Assembly: GCA_017849315.1 (NCBI GenBank)
Contig: JAFIHQ010000124.1
Coordinates: 1-13,638 of the forward strand
Direction: 5' to 3'
From: Treponema sp.
Lineage (GTDB): Bacteria; Spirochaetota; Spirochaetia; Treponematales; Rectinemataceae
DNA: 13,638 nt
Below the pieces are notes generated by a model, which saw only the letters and a list, made by a program, of their open reading frames with translations, ran no database searches and had not been told where the DNA came from. Both the position numbers and the translations under genes were made by a program. Every line of letters starts with the position of its first letter. The first letter of the stretch is position 1. Below, piece by piece: positions 6,522-13,638 of the stretch.

Positions 6522-7787
6522 GTGCTCGTTCGTTACGGAAGAGATCAAAATGGAAAACTAGTTCAGCAGGCACTCGTTTATACCGCCGATGAGCATGGAA
6601 TAAAGCTAAACCAGATTGATCGCGATGCAATTCATATTATTGAGAAGCTTAAGAATGCGGGTTTTAAGGCGTATCTTGTCGGTGGGGCAGTTCGGGATCT
6701 TCTGCTTGGTAACTCCCCCAAGGACTTCGACCTCGTTACGGATGCGCTTCCAAACCAGATCAGGAAACTTTTTCGAAATTCGCGCATAATTGGCAAGCGT
6801 TTTAGACTTGTGCACATTTTTTACGGTTCAAAGATCTTTGAAGTGAGCACTTTCCGTTCCAACAAGAACGGCTCAGTCGGGAATGAATTTGGCACGATGG
6901 CCGAAGATGTCATGCGGCGTGACTTCACCATCAATGCACTTTATTTCGATCCGACTGACAGTACACTGGTGGACTTCGTGGGTGGCGTAAAGGACATAAG
7001 AGCCAAAAAGCTCAATCCCATCATACCATTAGACCGAATTTTCAAAGAGGACCCGGTGCGGATTGTGCGCTGCGTCAAGTATGCTGCCATGACGGATTTC
7101 GCTCTTCCATTTACTCTGAAACGTGCTATCAAGAGAGATGCTCCTCTTTTGGCGGATGTAAGCCACTCGCGAATGACAGAAGAGTTTTTTAAGGTTCTTG
7201 CGTCCGGCAAAGCTGGACCCATTTTTTCTCTTTTTTGTGAGTACGACCTTATCCAGTACTTTGTGCCTGCTTGTTGGGACCTCATACAAAACGACGCGGA
7301 ATACGCTCGGAGATTGTTTTCTGACCTCGACGCCTTGGACGCGCTTCATGTCGATGTCAAACAGAGCGAAATAGAAGGCGAGGGCAGCATAGACGACAAG
7401 TCCCAAACCAAAAAGAAACTGTCAGTGCTGCTCTCTTATTTTTTGGAGTCCTACGTGCAGGCATATACCCAAGCGCTGCTTGAGCAGAACAACTTGTTCC
7501 AGGAAGTACTAAAAGCGAGCAGGGTTTTTGTTATGCCGCTCAATCCACCTCGAATTGAATTGGAAGAGGCCGTAAAGCTTATTCTGGAAGAACTTGGCCT
7601 TGTGCAAAAGCCAAAATCTCCCCGAAAACGAAGCCGAGGACGAGGAAGGGCAAAAAAGCAAATTCCGGCCACCAGCCAAGCGGTTGATGCGGAAAAAAGC
7701 GGTGCCCTGCTTCCGAACGCTGCTCCAGACGCTGCTCAACCTGGTGCTCCGCTTGGTGTACCACCGCCTGCCGGACCACAAGAGTAA
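6522..7787 (+). CDS. pcnB: Poly(A) polymerase PcnB (class II nucleotidyltransferase)
   Basis: Adds A residues to RNA 3' ends, marking transcripts for decay. The 421-residue protein has the nucleotidyltransferase head: YLVGGAVRDLLLGNSPKDFD (51-70) with catalytic Asp68 and Asp70, then FEVSTFRS, RRDFTINALYFD and DPVRIVRCVKYAA. IIGKRFRLVHI (89-99) matches the 'xxG(R/K)(R/K)FxLxH' signature used to separate bacterial poly(A) polymerases from the closely related CCA-adding enzymes, so I favour PcnB over a tRNA nucleotidyltransferase. The tail is basic (PRKRSRGRGRAKK) and then Ala/Pro-rich, as in many PcnB proteins, and probably binds RNA. GTG 6522 is preferred: GAGG (6511-6514) is 7 bases upstream and the N-terminus MLVRYGRDQNGK matches spirochaetal homologues as I recall them; the adjacent TTG 6519 is possible. 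Confidence 0.9.
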   Translation: MLVRYGRDQNGKLVQQALVYTADEHGIKLNQIDRDAIHIIEKLKNAGFKAYLVGGAVRDLLLGNSPKDFDLVTDALPNQIRKLFRNSRIIGKRFRLVHIFYGSKIFEVSTFRSNKNGSVGNEFGTMAEDVMRRDFTINALYFDPTDSTLVDFVGGVKDIRAKKLNPIIPLDRIFKEDPVRIVRCVKYAAMTDFALPFTLKRAIKRDAPLLADVSHSRMTEEFFKVLASGKAGPIFSLFCEYDLIQYFVPACWDLIQNDAEYARRLFSDLDALDALHVDVKQSEIEGEGSIDDKSQTKKKLSVLLSYFLESYVQAYTQALLEQNNLFQEVLKASRVFVMPLNPPRIELEEAVKLILEELGLVQKPKSPRKRSRGRGRAKKQIPATSQAVDAEKSGALLPNAAPDAAQPGAPLGVPPPAGPQE

Positions 7788-7839
7788 GGTTCGGGGCGGA
7801 TACCTTGACATTTGAGCCTTCATTTTTCACTATAGGGGC

Positions 7840-8556
7840 GTGAATCCCGAAAAACTCTCCATGCTCTCCGACCAGGAATTGTCAGTTCTTGCGGAACGCA
7901 TGGGTATTTATCTTCCAGAGGGACTGGACCGTCCATTCATAATTGAAGAAATCCTCTCAGCGCTAGAAGACGATGACGACAAAGAGCGTGTCTTTAGTCA
8001 TGATGGGACTGGCCATGTGGAAGAGAAAAAACTGTCGGGAAGTTCATCAGTGCCGTCGCCCGGCATGGACAAAACCGAAATTCCGAGCCGCTACAATGAG
8101 ACAATGATTCGCATTCTGCCGCGCGATCCAGCTTGGATCTACGCCTACTGGGACATAGCCGAACAGCACTCCGGCCGGAGTGGGACGGACGACAGTGAAA
8201 GCGACCTCTTCCTGCGGGTAGTGGAACTCGATCCTCGAAGTTCTGAGAAAAAAGACTTTTTCGACATTGCAATTTCTTATGAGGATTGGAAATGGTACAT
8301 TAATATCCCTCAGCCGGGAGCAGTGTATCGCGTAGATCTATGCCAAAGGCTTAAAGGGAAGAGTAGGGTTCTTGCCAGGTCCAATAAGGTCACTATGCCT
8401 GTGTATTTTATTAAGAACTCGACCAAAATCCCTCAAGTGACCAAGAGCTTGCTAATCTTGTCAGGAATCGAGGGGTTACACCTGACCGAACCTCGTGATG
8501 AGAATCCTAATAGGATACTCGTGGCCGATGGAGAAGCGGACGGGGAACAGGAATAA
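7840..8556 (+). CDS. DUF4912 domain protein with Rho_N/SAP-like N-terminus
   Basis: A 238-residue soluble protein of unknown function. Residues about 6-41 (LSMLSDQELSVLAERMGI...IIEEIL) look like the helix-extended-helix of Rho_N/SAP-type modules, which in other proteins bind nucleic acid. A low-complexity acidic and Ser-rich linker follows (about 43-80). The DUF4912 part starts near residue 84, with DPAWIYAYWDI at 96-106, FDIAISYEDWKWYI in the middle and YRVDLCQRL towards the end, a mostly beta fold. The GTG at 7840 is the first possible start after an in-frame stop at 7813. The purine run AGGGG lies only about one base from it, which is unusually close. The gene ends 11 bases before the GH57 gene, so they form a unit and a shared role in alpha-glucan handling is likely, though unproven. 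Confidence 0.85.
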   Translation: MNPEKLSMLSDQELSVLAERMGIYLPEGLDRPFIIEEILSALEDDDDKERVFSHDGTGHVEEKKLSGSSSVPSPGMDKTEIPSRYNETMIRILPRDPAWIYAYWDIAEQHSGRSGTDDSESDLFLRVVELDPRSSEKKDFFDIAISYEDWKWYINIPQPGAVYRVDLCQRLKGKSRVLARSNKVTMPVYFIKNSTKIPQVTKSLLILSGIEGLHLTEPRDENPNRILVADGEADGEQE

Positions 8557-8567
8557 AAAGGAAAGCT

Positions 8568-10166
8568 ATGAAAAAGCCCAGTCTTGCGCTCGTGCTCAAC
8601 GCACACTTACCTTTTGTTCGCCACCCTGAATACAAAGAGTTTTTTGAAGAGCGATGGCTTTTTGAGGCTATTTCCGAAACCTACTTGCCTCTCTTGCGCC
8701 TTTTTAGGCGACTCGACGCCGACGAAGTGCCATTCAAATTGACAATTGCGATTTCGCCAACGCTCCTTGCAATGCTCTCTGACAAGCTCCTCTGTGACCG
8801 CTATTCGCAGTATTTGGCCAAACAAATCGAGCTTGCAACCAGAGAAAAGCAGCGCCTCGCCAACGATCCTATTTTTTCCCCGTTACCAGAAATGTATTTC
8901 AATCTCTATTCCCAAAACAGAGAAGACTTCGAACGCCTTTATAGTCGCAACATCCTGCAAGGCTTTGATTACTACTATAAAAAGGGCAAGATCGAAGTTA
9001 TGACCAGCGGCGCAACACACGCTTTTTTGCCGCTCTACCAAGATGAATCTCAGGGGATATTTGCGCAGATAGAGACCGCCATCGTCGCACATCGTGCAGT
9101 CTTTGGGAAGAATCCACAAGGTTTCTGGTTGCCACAGCTTGGATGGTACCCCGGCTTGGGCGGACTCTTGCAGGAATATGGCATGAAATACACTATTGTG
9201 ACCACACGAGGGGCGCTTCTTGGAAAACCTACACCGTTTTATGGCTCATTCTCACCAGTAATGAGCCCCTCGGGGATCACGATTTTTGTGCGCGATGCCG
9301 GAGCGACCAAGGCGGTCTGGTCTGAAACCGAAGGATATCCTGCGGATCCCGTGTACCGGGATTTTTACCGTGATATCGGTTACGATCTAGACTCGAATTA
9401 TATAAGCCCCTACCTCGGTGAAGGCATAGAGCACAGTTTTACCGAGTTCAAATACTGGGCCATAACCGGCAAGACTGATAAGAAAAGGCCTTACGAACCA
9501 GTCGCTGCCAAGGCCAAGGCTGTAGAACATGCTCACGCTTTTCTTGCTGAACGCAAGGCGGCTGCAAGAGACGCCAGCATTTGGATGAAAGAGCGCGCGC
9601 CACTTATCGTGTGCCCTTACGATGCAGAACTTTTTGGCCATTGGTGGTTCGAAGGACCTCAGTTTCTTGAAGCACTCTTCAGAGCGGCAGCGCGCAAAGC
9701 CGGCGATGATGACATAGAATTCGTAACTCTGGGCGAGTATGCCGCTGAGAATCCGGAGAACCCTGTTTCCGAGCCTGAGTTCTCCTCTTGGGGAGAAGGC
9801 GGCTATGCGGAAGTCTGGCTGGATGGATCCAACGACTGGGTTCATAGGCATAGTCATAAGGCCATAGAAAGAATGGTGGAACTTGTGGACCGCTTCCCCA
9901 ACGAAACAGGCTTGCGTGAGCGCATTCTCAATCAGGGGGCGCGGGAGGCACTCTTGACCATGTCCTCCGATTGGCCCCTTCTGCTCCGTTCCGGACAGTC
10001 CGCGAGTTTTGCCCGTCGCCAAATCGAGGATTCCATCAGCAACTTTACAAAGATCTACGAGATGCTCTGCGCCAATACAGTAGACACAGAGTGGCTAACC
10101 AGCCTGGAAAAGCGGAATAATCTTTTTCCAGAAATAAATTACAGGGTTTTTGCGCGCAAACGGTAG
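8568..10166 (+). CDS. GH57 family protein, 1,4-alpha-glucan branching enzyme homologue with altered nucleophile site
   Basis: A 532-residue protein of the DUF1957/GH57 branching-enzyme group, which cuts alpha-1,4-glucan and rejoins it by alpha-1,6 linkages during glycogen synthesis. The five GH57 regions can be found in order: AHLPFVRHPE near the N-terminus, GKIEVMTSGATHAFLPL (about 142-158), FWLPQLGW (186-193), PYDAELFGHWWFEGP (350-364, with the acid/base Asp352) and the C-terminal helical part SSWGEGGYAEVW...NDWVHRH. In active members the third region reads WLPEC(A/G)Y and its Glu is the nucleophile; here that position is Gln190, followed by Leu. All else looks intact, so the protein may be a GH57-like pseudoenzyme or act differently. 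AAGGAAA sits before the ATG, and the DUF4912 gene ends 11 bases upstream, so the two are co-transcribed. Confidence 0.9.
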   Translation: MKKPSLALVLNAHLPFVRHPEYKEFFEERWLFEAISETYLPLLRLFRRLDADEVPFKLTIAISPTLLAMLSDKLLCDRYSQYLAKQIELATREKQRLANDPIFSPLPEMYFNLYSQNREDFERLYSRNILQGFDYYYKKGKIEVMTSGATHAFLPLYQDESQGIFAQIETAIVAHRAVFGKNPQGFWLPQLGWYPGLGGLLQEYGMKYTIVTTRGALLGKPTPFYGSFSPVMSPSGITIFVRDAGATKAVWSETEGYPADPVYRDFYRDIGYDLDSNYISPYLGEGIEHSFTEFKYWAITGKTDKKRPYEPVAAKAKAVEHAHAFLAERKAAARDASIWMKERAPLIVCPYDAELFGHWWFEGPQFLEALFRAAARKAGDDDIEFVTLGEYAAENPENPVSEPEFSSWGEGGYAEVWLDGSNDWVHRHSHKAIERMVELVDRFPNETGLRERILNQGAREALLTMSSDWPLLLRSGQSASFARRQIEDSISNFTKIYEMLCANTVDTEWLTSLEKRNNLFPEINYRVFARKR

Positions 10167-10175
10167 GGTGACATG

Positions 10176-10217
10176 GCGCAGAAATCCTACCGCCTTGCGG
10201 CTGCGCGGGTGGGCGGT
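10176..10217 (+). other. Two alternative hairpins in the leader before purA
   Basis: The first fold pairs GCGCAG (10176-10181) with CTGCGC (10201-10206), with CCGC (10190-10193)/GCGG (10197-10200) stacked inside. The second pairs ACCGCC (10189-10194) with GGCGGT (10212-10217). They share bases and cannot form together. There is no U-tract after either, so this is not a standard intrinsic terminator. It may be a 3' end structure for the GH57 message or a leader element. Confidence 0.4.
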
Positions 10218-10274
10218 GCTCATAGATGTAAATTGATGCAACGCGGATAAAAGCGTGAACGGTCAGGAGGTCTC

Positions 10275-11504
10275 ATGAATGTAGTTATTATAGGCGCTCA
10301 ATGGGGCGACGAAGGCAAGGGGAAAATAGTGGACTACCTGGCTCAAGACGCAGGTATTGTCGTTCGCTTTTCTGGCGGAGCCAACGCAGGACACACAATC
10401 GTGCTTTCTGGTACTACCTATGCCTTACATCTGATTCCTTCGGGGATTCTCTACCCGGATAAGATAGTGTTCTTGGGTTCTGGCATGGTAATTGAGCCAT
10501 CTGCGCTGTTTGCCGAGCTCGACGATCTCAAATCCAAAGGAATTCAGTGGGAAGGGCGCGTTTTCATTTCGGATCGGGCGCACCTTGTCTTGCCTCGCTA
10601 TAGACAGCTCGACAAGGAACTGGACGCCAAGCGGAAAAACCCGATTGGAACAACAGGGCGCGGTATAGGCGTGGCGTACGCGCTTAAAGCCTCTCGGGAC
10701 GGAGTGCGCCTTGCGGACTTGGACAACGGGGAGTTGCTTTCCAATTTGGAAGACGAGGATAGGGCGTATCTTGACCAATGGGCAGACAAACTGAGGCCGT
10801 TATCGGTGGATTTGGCTTCGTACTTACATCAGCATCAGAACTCCTGGACACTTTTTGAAGGCGCACAAGGTGCCTTGTTGGATATTGATACGGGGACTTA
10901 CCCCTTTGTTTCTTCCGGTATGTCCTGCGCCGCGGGCGCCGCCGCCCAGGGAGGCATCGGCCCGCGCAGCATAGACCGCATCTTGGGCGTCTTTAAGGCG
11001 TACACGACCCGGGTGGGCAACGGCCCCTTCCCCACGGAGTTCAAGGACGACACGCCGGGGTCGCTGTCCAACTACATCAGGACAAAGGGGCACGAGTACG
11101 GGACGACGACGGGGCGCCCGCGGCGCTGCGGGTATCTGGACCTTGTTGCGCTTCGCTACGCATGCATGGTCAACTCAATCGACAGGCTTGTCCTTACGCA
11201 CCTCGATGTCTATGATGCTTTGCCTGAGTTTGAAGCCTGTGTCGGTTACCGGATCGGCGACAAAGTCGTGCAGGACTTCCCTGCGTCCATAAAAGACTTG
11301 GAATCTGCGGTGCCCGTTCTTAAACGGTTTGAAGGCTGGCAGCAACCAATCGAGAATTGCCAGAGTTGGGAAGACCTGCCTCTCAAAGCCAAGGAATATG
11401 TCGATTTTATCGAAGATTACACACAGACGCCTATTTCGATTATCTCGGTCGGCTCCGAACGCCGCAAGACGATAATAAGGGAGAGTCCGTGGATACGATC
11501 CTGA
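10275..11504 (+). CDS. purA: Adenylosuccinate synthetase
   Basis: Joins IMP and aspartate using GTP to give adenylosuccinate, the first step from IMP to AMP. The 409-residue protein has the N-terminal GAQWGDEGKGK loop (residues 7-17) with catalytic Asp12, then GGANAGHTI with His40, NPIGTTGRGIG, the core KAYTTRVGNGPFPTE (241-255) and GTTTGRPRRCGYLD (276-289). It is a little shorter than the roughly 430 residues usual in bacteria, with no motif missing. AGGAGG (10265-10270) is 4 bases before the ATG. Codons for residues 217-289 (10923-11141) are strikingly G/C-ending (68 of 73) compared with the sequence on either side, as if this part was replaced from a GC-richer source. The 3' end overlaps guaA by 16 bases. 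Confidence 0.96.
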   Translation: MNVVIIGAQWGDEGKGKIVDYLAQDAGIVVRFSGGANAGHTIVLSGTTYALHLIPSGILYPDKIVFLGSGMVIEPSALFAELDDLKSKGIQWEGRVFISDRAHLVLPRYRQLDKELDAKRKNPIGTTGRGIGVAYALKASRDGVRLADLDNGELLSNLEDEDRAYLDQWADKLRPLSVDLASYLHQHQNSWTLFEGAQGALLDIDTGTYPFVSSGMSCAAGAAAQGGIGPRSIDRILGVFKAYTTRVGNGPFPTEFKDDTPGSLSNYIRTKGHEYGTTTGRPRRCGYLDLVALRYACMVNSIDRLVLTHLDVYDALPEFEACVGYRIGDKVVQDFPASIKDLESAVPVLKRFEGWQQPIENCQSWEDLPLKAKEYVDFIEDYTQTPISIISVGSERRKTIIRESPWIRS

Positions 11505-13111
11505 TCCTCGATTACGGAAGCCAATACACTCAACTCATCGGCCGTAGGGTACGTGAATTGGGCGTCTACACCGAGATTCTGCCAGGCGACACGGCCGTCC
11601 CCACTGTCGGACACGAGTGCGCCACAAAGAACCACTATGTGGGCATCATCCTTTCTGGCTCACCATACAGCGCCTACGACGAATCTGCTCCTAAGCCCGA
11701 CCCTTCGCTCTACCAAACTACCTTGCCGGTTCTGGGAATCTGCTATGGCATTCAGCGGATGACCGTGGACTCGGGCGGAAAAGTCGCGCGTGGCCCCGAA
11801 CGCGAGTACGGCAAAAAACCCGTGCACATCCTCGAGCATGAAGTACTCAAGCATGACCTTGAGGATGCGAGCGCAGGGCAGGAGCCATCTCGCATCGATC
11901 CGCTTTTTGCAGGCATTCCATCCGAATTTTCGAGCTGGATGAGTCACGGTGACTCGATTGTCTCGCCCGGTAATGGCTGGCGGGTCATTGCGGAGTCAGA
12001 AGGCGGGATACCCGCTGCGCTCGCCCACGAGACGCTTCCACGATGGGGCGTGCAATTTCACCCTGAGGTGAGCCATTGCGAGCATGGTCTTGATATCTTA
12101 AGAAGTTTTGTCTTTGGCATCTGCAAGGCCACGCCATCATGGTCTATGGAAACCTACCTTGCCGAGATCTCGCAGGATATACGTGCGCGAGTAGGGCAGA
12201 GCCCAGTGCTCCTTCTCATCTCTGGTGGCGTTGATTCTACAGTCACTGGGGCTCTCATTCTCAAAATTCTTGATCCCGAAAAGGTTTATCTCCTCTATAT
12301 CGATACTGGTCTCATGCGTCAGGGCGAGAGCGAAGAGGTCATGGAGAATCTCAAGCGACTGGGCGCCCGGCATCTTTTTAGAGTCGACGCCGAGAGCCGT
12401 TTCCTTTCAGCGCTCAAAGGCAAGACAGACCCTGAGGACAAGCGGCGTACCATCGGTGACCTTTTTGTGCAGATTCAGGAGGAAGAGGTGGCCCGATTGG
12501 GCATCCCAGACGCGATTTTGGCCCAAGGTACCCTCTACACAGACCTTATAGAATCCGGAAAGGGTGTTGGCACCAAGGCTCAGACCATAAAAAGCCACCA
12601 CAACGTCAAAAGCCCCCTCATTTCAGCGAAAAGGGCAGCAGGACTTGTCATCGAACCCCTGGACCGCCTCTACAAGGACGAGGTGCGGAACCTTGGTCGG
12701 CTTTTGGGCTTGCCCGAAAGTATTGTCTCGCGCCATCCTTTTCCCGGTCCCGGCTTAGGCGTGCGGATCCTCGGAGAAGTGACGAAAGAAAAGTGCGATA
12801 TCTTGCGGAATGCTGATAAGGTCTATATCGATGAGCTTCACAACCGTGGCCTCTATAACAAGATTTGGCAAGCCTTTTGCGTGCTGCTGCCCGTGCGGGC
12901 GGTGGGCGTTGCTGGTGACGAGCGCACCTACGGTTATGTCGTTGCACTGCGGGCCGTGGTCAGTGAAGATGGCATGACAGCAAGTGTCTATCCCTTTAGT
13001 CCTGAAGACCTTGTTGCAATCTCATCGGCTATAACGAATCGAAACCCGAGTGTAGGTCGTGTTGTGTACGATATCTCCTCCAAGCCGCCTGCGACGATCG
13101 AGTGGGAATAA
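11489..13111 (+). CDS. guaA: GMP synthase (glutamine-hydrolysing)
   Basis: Converts XMP to GMP with ATP and glutamine, the last step of the guanine branch. The 540-residue protein is full length. The N-terminal class I amidotransferase domain (about 1-200) shows ILDYGSQYTQLIGRRVRE, LGICYGIQ with the catalytic Cys85, and GVQFHPEVSH with the His and Glu of the triad. The ATP-pyrophosphatase domain starts with the P-loop LISGGVDST. The dimerisation domain has HPFPGPGLGVRILGE and the conserved C-terminus RVVYDISSKPPATIEWE. GTG 11489 is chosen because AGGGAG (11478-11483) lies 5 bases upstream and the protein then begins exactly at the family start; longer versions would begin deep inside purA. 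The 16-base overlap with purA suggests coupled translation. It converges with the aminomutase gene, 41 bases away, with no strong terminator visible. Confidence 0.96.
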   Translation: MDTILILDYGSQYTQLIGRRVRELGVYTEILPGDTAVPTVGHECATKNHYVGIILSGSPYSAYDESAPKPDPSLYQTTLPVLGICYGIQRMTVDSGGKVARGPEREYGKKPVHILEHEVLKHDLEDASAGQEPSRIDPLFAGIPSEFSSWMSHGDSIVSPGNGWRVIAESEGGIPAALAHETLPRWGVQFHPEVSHCEHGLDILRSFVFGICKATPSWSMETYLAEISQDIRARVGQSPVLLLISGGVDSTVTGALILKILDPEKVYLLYIDTGLMRQGESEEVMENLKRLGARHLFRVDAESRFLSALKGKTDPEDKRRTIGDLFVQIQEEEVARLGIPDAILAQGTLYTDLIESGKGVGTKAQTIKSHHNVKSPLISAKRAAGLVIEPLDRLYKDEVRNLGRLLGLPESIVSRHPFPGPGLGVRILGEVTKEKCDILRNADKVYIDELHNRGLYNKIWQAFCVLLPVRAVGVAGDERTYGYVVALRAVVSEDGMTASVYPFSPEDLVAISSAITNRNPSVGRVVYDISSKPPATIEWE

Positions 13112-13152
13112 GCCGCAAAGTACAGGCGACTTGTCCCTCTTTCTATCCGGTT

Positions 13153-13638
13153 TTAGTTTGTCGGCAGTTCCGGTTCTTCCGGGTAGCTGTGCAGGCTGCC
13201 ATCAGGGGCGCGCAGAATCCACTTGTCGCGCTCCAGCCGAACGACGCTCTCAGGCAAGTACAGCTTGCCTGCCCCATCGGGCGCATCCACCGCAAACCGC
13301 GGCATCTCGAGCCCGGAAACAAGTTGGCGCAGTTCGTCGTAGATCTTTAGCCCGCGCGATAATGGAACCCTGAAATGCGAAGTCCCCATGGCAAGATCGC
13401 CTTGAAAAAGATAATACGGGTCTATTCCAATCTTGGTCAGAGTCGAAAAAAGCTCGACAAGAGTGCTTGTGGCGTCATTGATACCACGCAGAAGCACGGT
13501 CTGGCTCCGCACCGGGATGCCTGCCTTTAGCACCAGATCGATTTTCTCCCTAAAAAGAGGCGACAGTTCGCGCGGATGATTGACATGTATGACAAGGTGA
13601 AGCGGCCTAAAGCGCGCCAGAAGTTCCAAGAGGCCATC
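13153..13638 (-). CDS. KamA-family radical SAM enzyme, lysine 2,3-aminomutase-like (N-terminal part outside window)
   Basis: The frame is open to the window edge, so only the last 161 residues are seen; the radical SAM CxxxCxxC cluster would lie outside. The visible part follows lysine 2,3-aminomutase: LHLVIHVNHPRELSP, then GIPVRSQTVLLRGIND, PYYLFQGDLAMGTSHFRVPLS and PRFAVDAPDGAGKLYLP. The two Asp residues, in GDLAMG and in VDAPDGAGK, match the pair that holds the lysine amino group in KamA; glutamate 2,3-aminomutase has Lys and Asn there. The GAGK segment fits KamA better than the EF-P modification enzyme EpmB, which lacks it. Likely roles are lysine to beta-lysine conversion, for catabolism or osmolyte production. 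The C-terminal extension after this region is shorter than in clostridial KamA. The TAA stop is at 13155-13153. Confidence 0.82.
   Translation of the reverse strand, partial: DGLLELLARFRPLHLVIHVNHPRELSPLFREKIDLVLKAGIPVRSQTVLLRGINDATSTLVELFSTLTKIGIDPYYLFQGDLAMGTSHFRVPLSRGLKIYDELRQLVSGLEMPRFAVDAPDGAGKLYLPESVVRLERDKWILRAPDGSLHSYPEEPELPTN

Noticed and set aside
7805..7836. Perfect TTGACA (7805-7810) before the DUF4912 gene as a promoter
   Set aside because: The only reasonable -10 (TATAGG at 7831) is 20 bases away and would start transcription at or after the GTG; at 17-18 bases the match is poor.
11357..11488. Longer GMP synthase starting at 11357
   Set aside because: It would lie deep inside purA, has no ribosome site, and the extra 44 residues are not part of GuaA; GTG 11489 gives the exact family start.
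12885..12960. Second GC-rich patch in guaA
   Set aside because: The run is short and mixed with A/T-ending codons; not distinct from the rest of guaA.

Overview
The window looks like chromosomal DNA from a spirochaete of the Treponema/Spirochaetaceae type. This rests on recalled family resemblance, not on a search: the poly(A)-polymerase-type nucleotidyltransferase, the small GDI-motif hypothetical protein, the DUF4912 + GH57 pair and the KamA-type aminomutase all resemble Treponema proteins. Base composition looks intermediate. I see no phage, IS element, CRISPR array or rRNA. No stretch over 300 bases lacks a gene; the longest gaps are about 110-170 bases.

Layout. 1-2344 (+): the end of a probable DUF1850 protein, then a fused 4TM/12TM TRAP transporter permease, closed by a hairpin terminator at 2381-2419. 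This terminator is bidirectional and also ends a tRNA(CAT) gene read from the minus strand (2494-2422), which has a near-consensus promoter. 2588-4070 (+): a clear promoter, a 101-residue hypothetical protein and a GNAT-like protein that overlap. 5327-4123 (-): tsaE then tsaB, two components of the tRNA t6A machinery, convergent with the GNAT-like gene. 5463-6404 (+): an alpha/beta hydrolase. 6522-7787 (+): pcnB. 7840-10166 (+): DUF4912 protein and a GH57 alpha-glucan branching-enzyme homologue, 11 bases apart. 10275-13111 (+): purA and guaA, overlapping by 16 bases. 13638-13153 (-): the C-terminal part of a lysine-2,3-aminomutase-like radical SAM enzyme, running off the window.

How the parts relate. 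The purA-guaA pair places AMP-branch and GMP-branch enzymes on one message. The tRNA gene, tsaB/tsaE and pcnB are all RNA-related but are not one operon. The DUF4912/GH57 pair probably works on alpha-glucan, but the GH57 protein carries Gln where the family has its catalytic nucleophile Glu.

The best second-look items are: (1) the missing nucleophile in the GH57 protein; (2) a sharply bounded 219-base stretch in purA, covering its conserved core, where 68 of 73 codons end in G or C, as expected of a recombined tract; (3) a probable non-ATG (CTG) start for tsaE, because a good promoter sits on top of the only conventional start; (4) two mutually exclusive hairpins in the leader before purA. 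I found no convincing wholly new multi-gene system.
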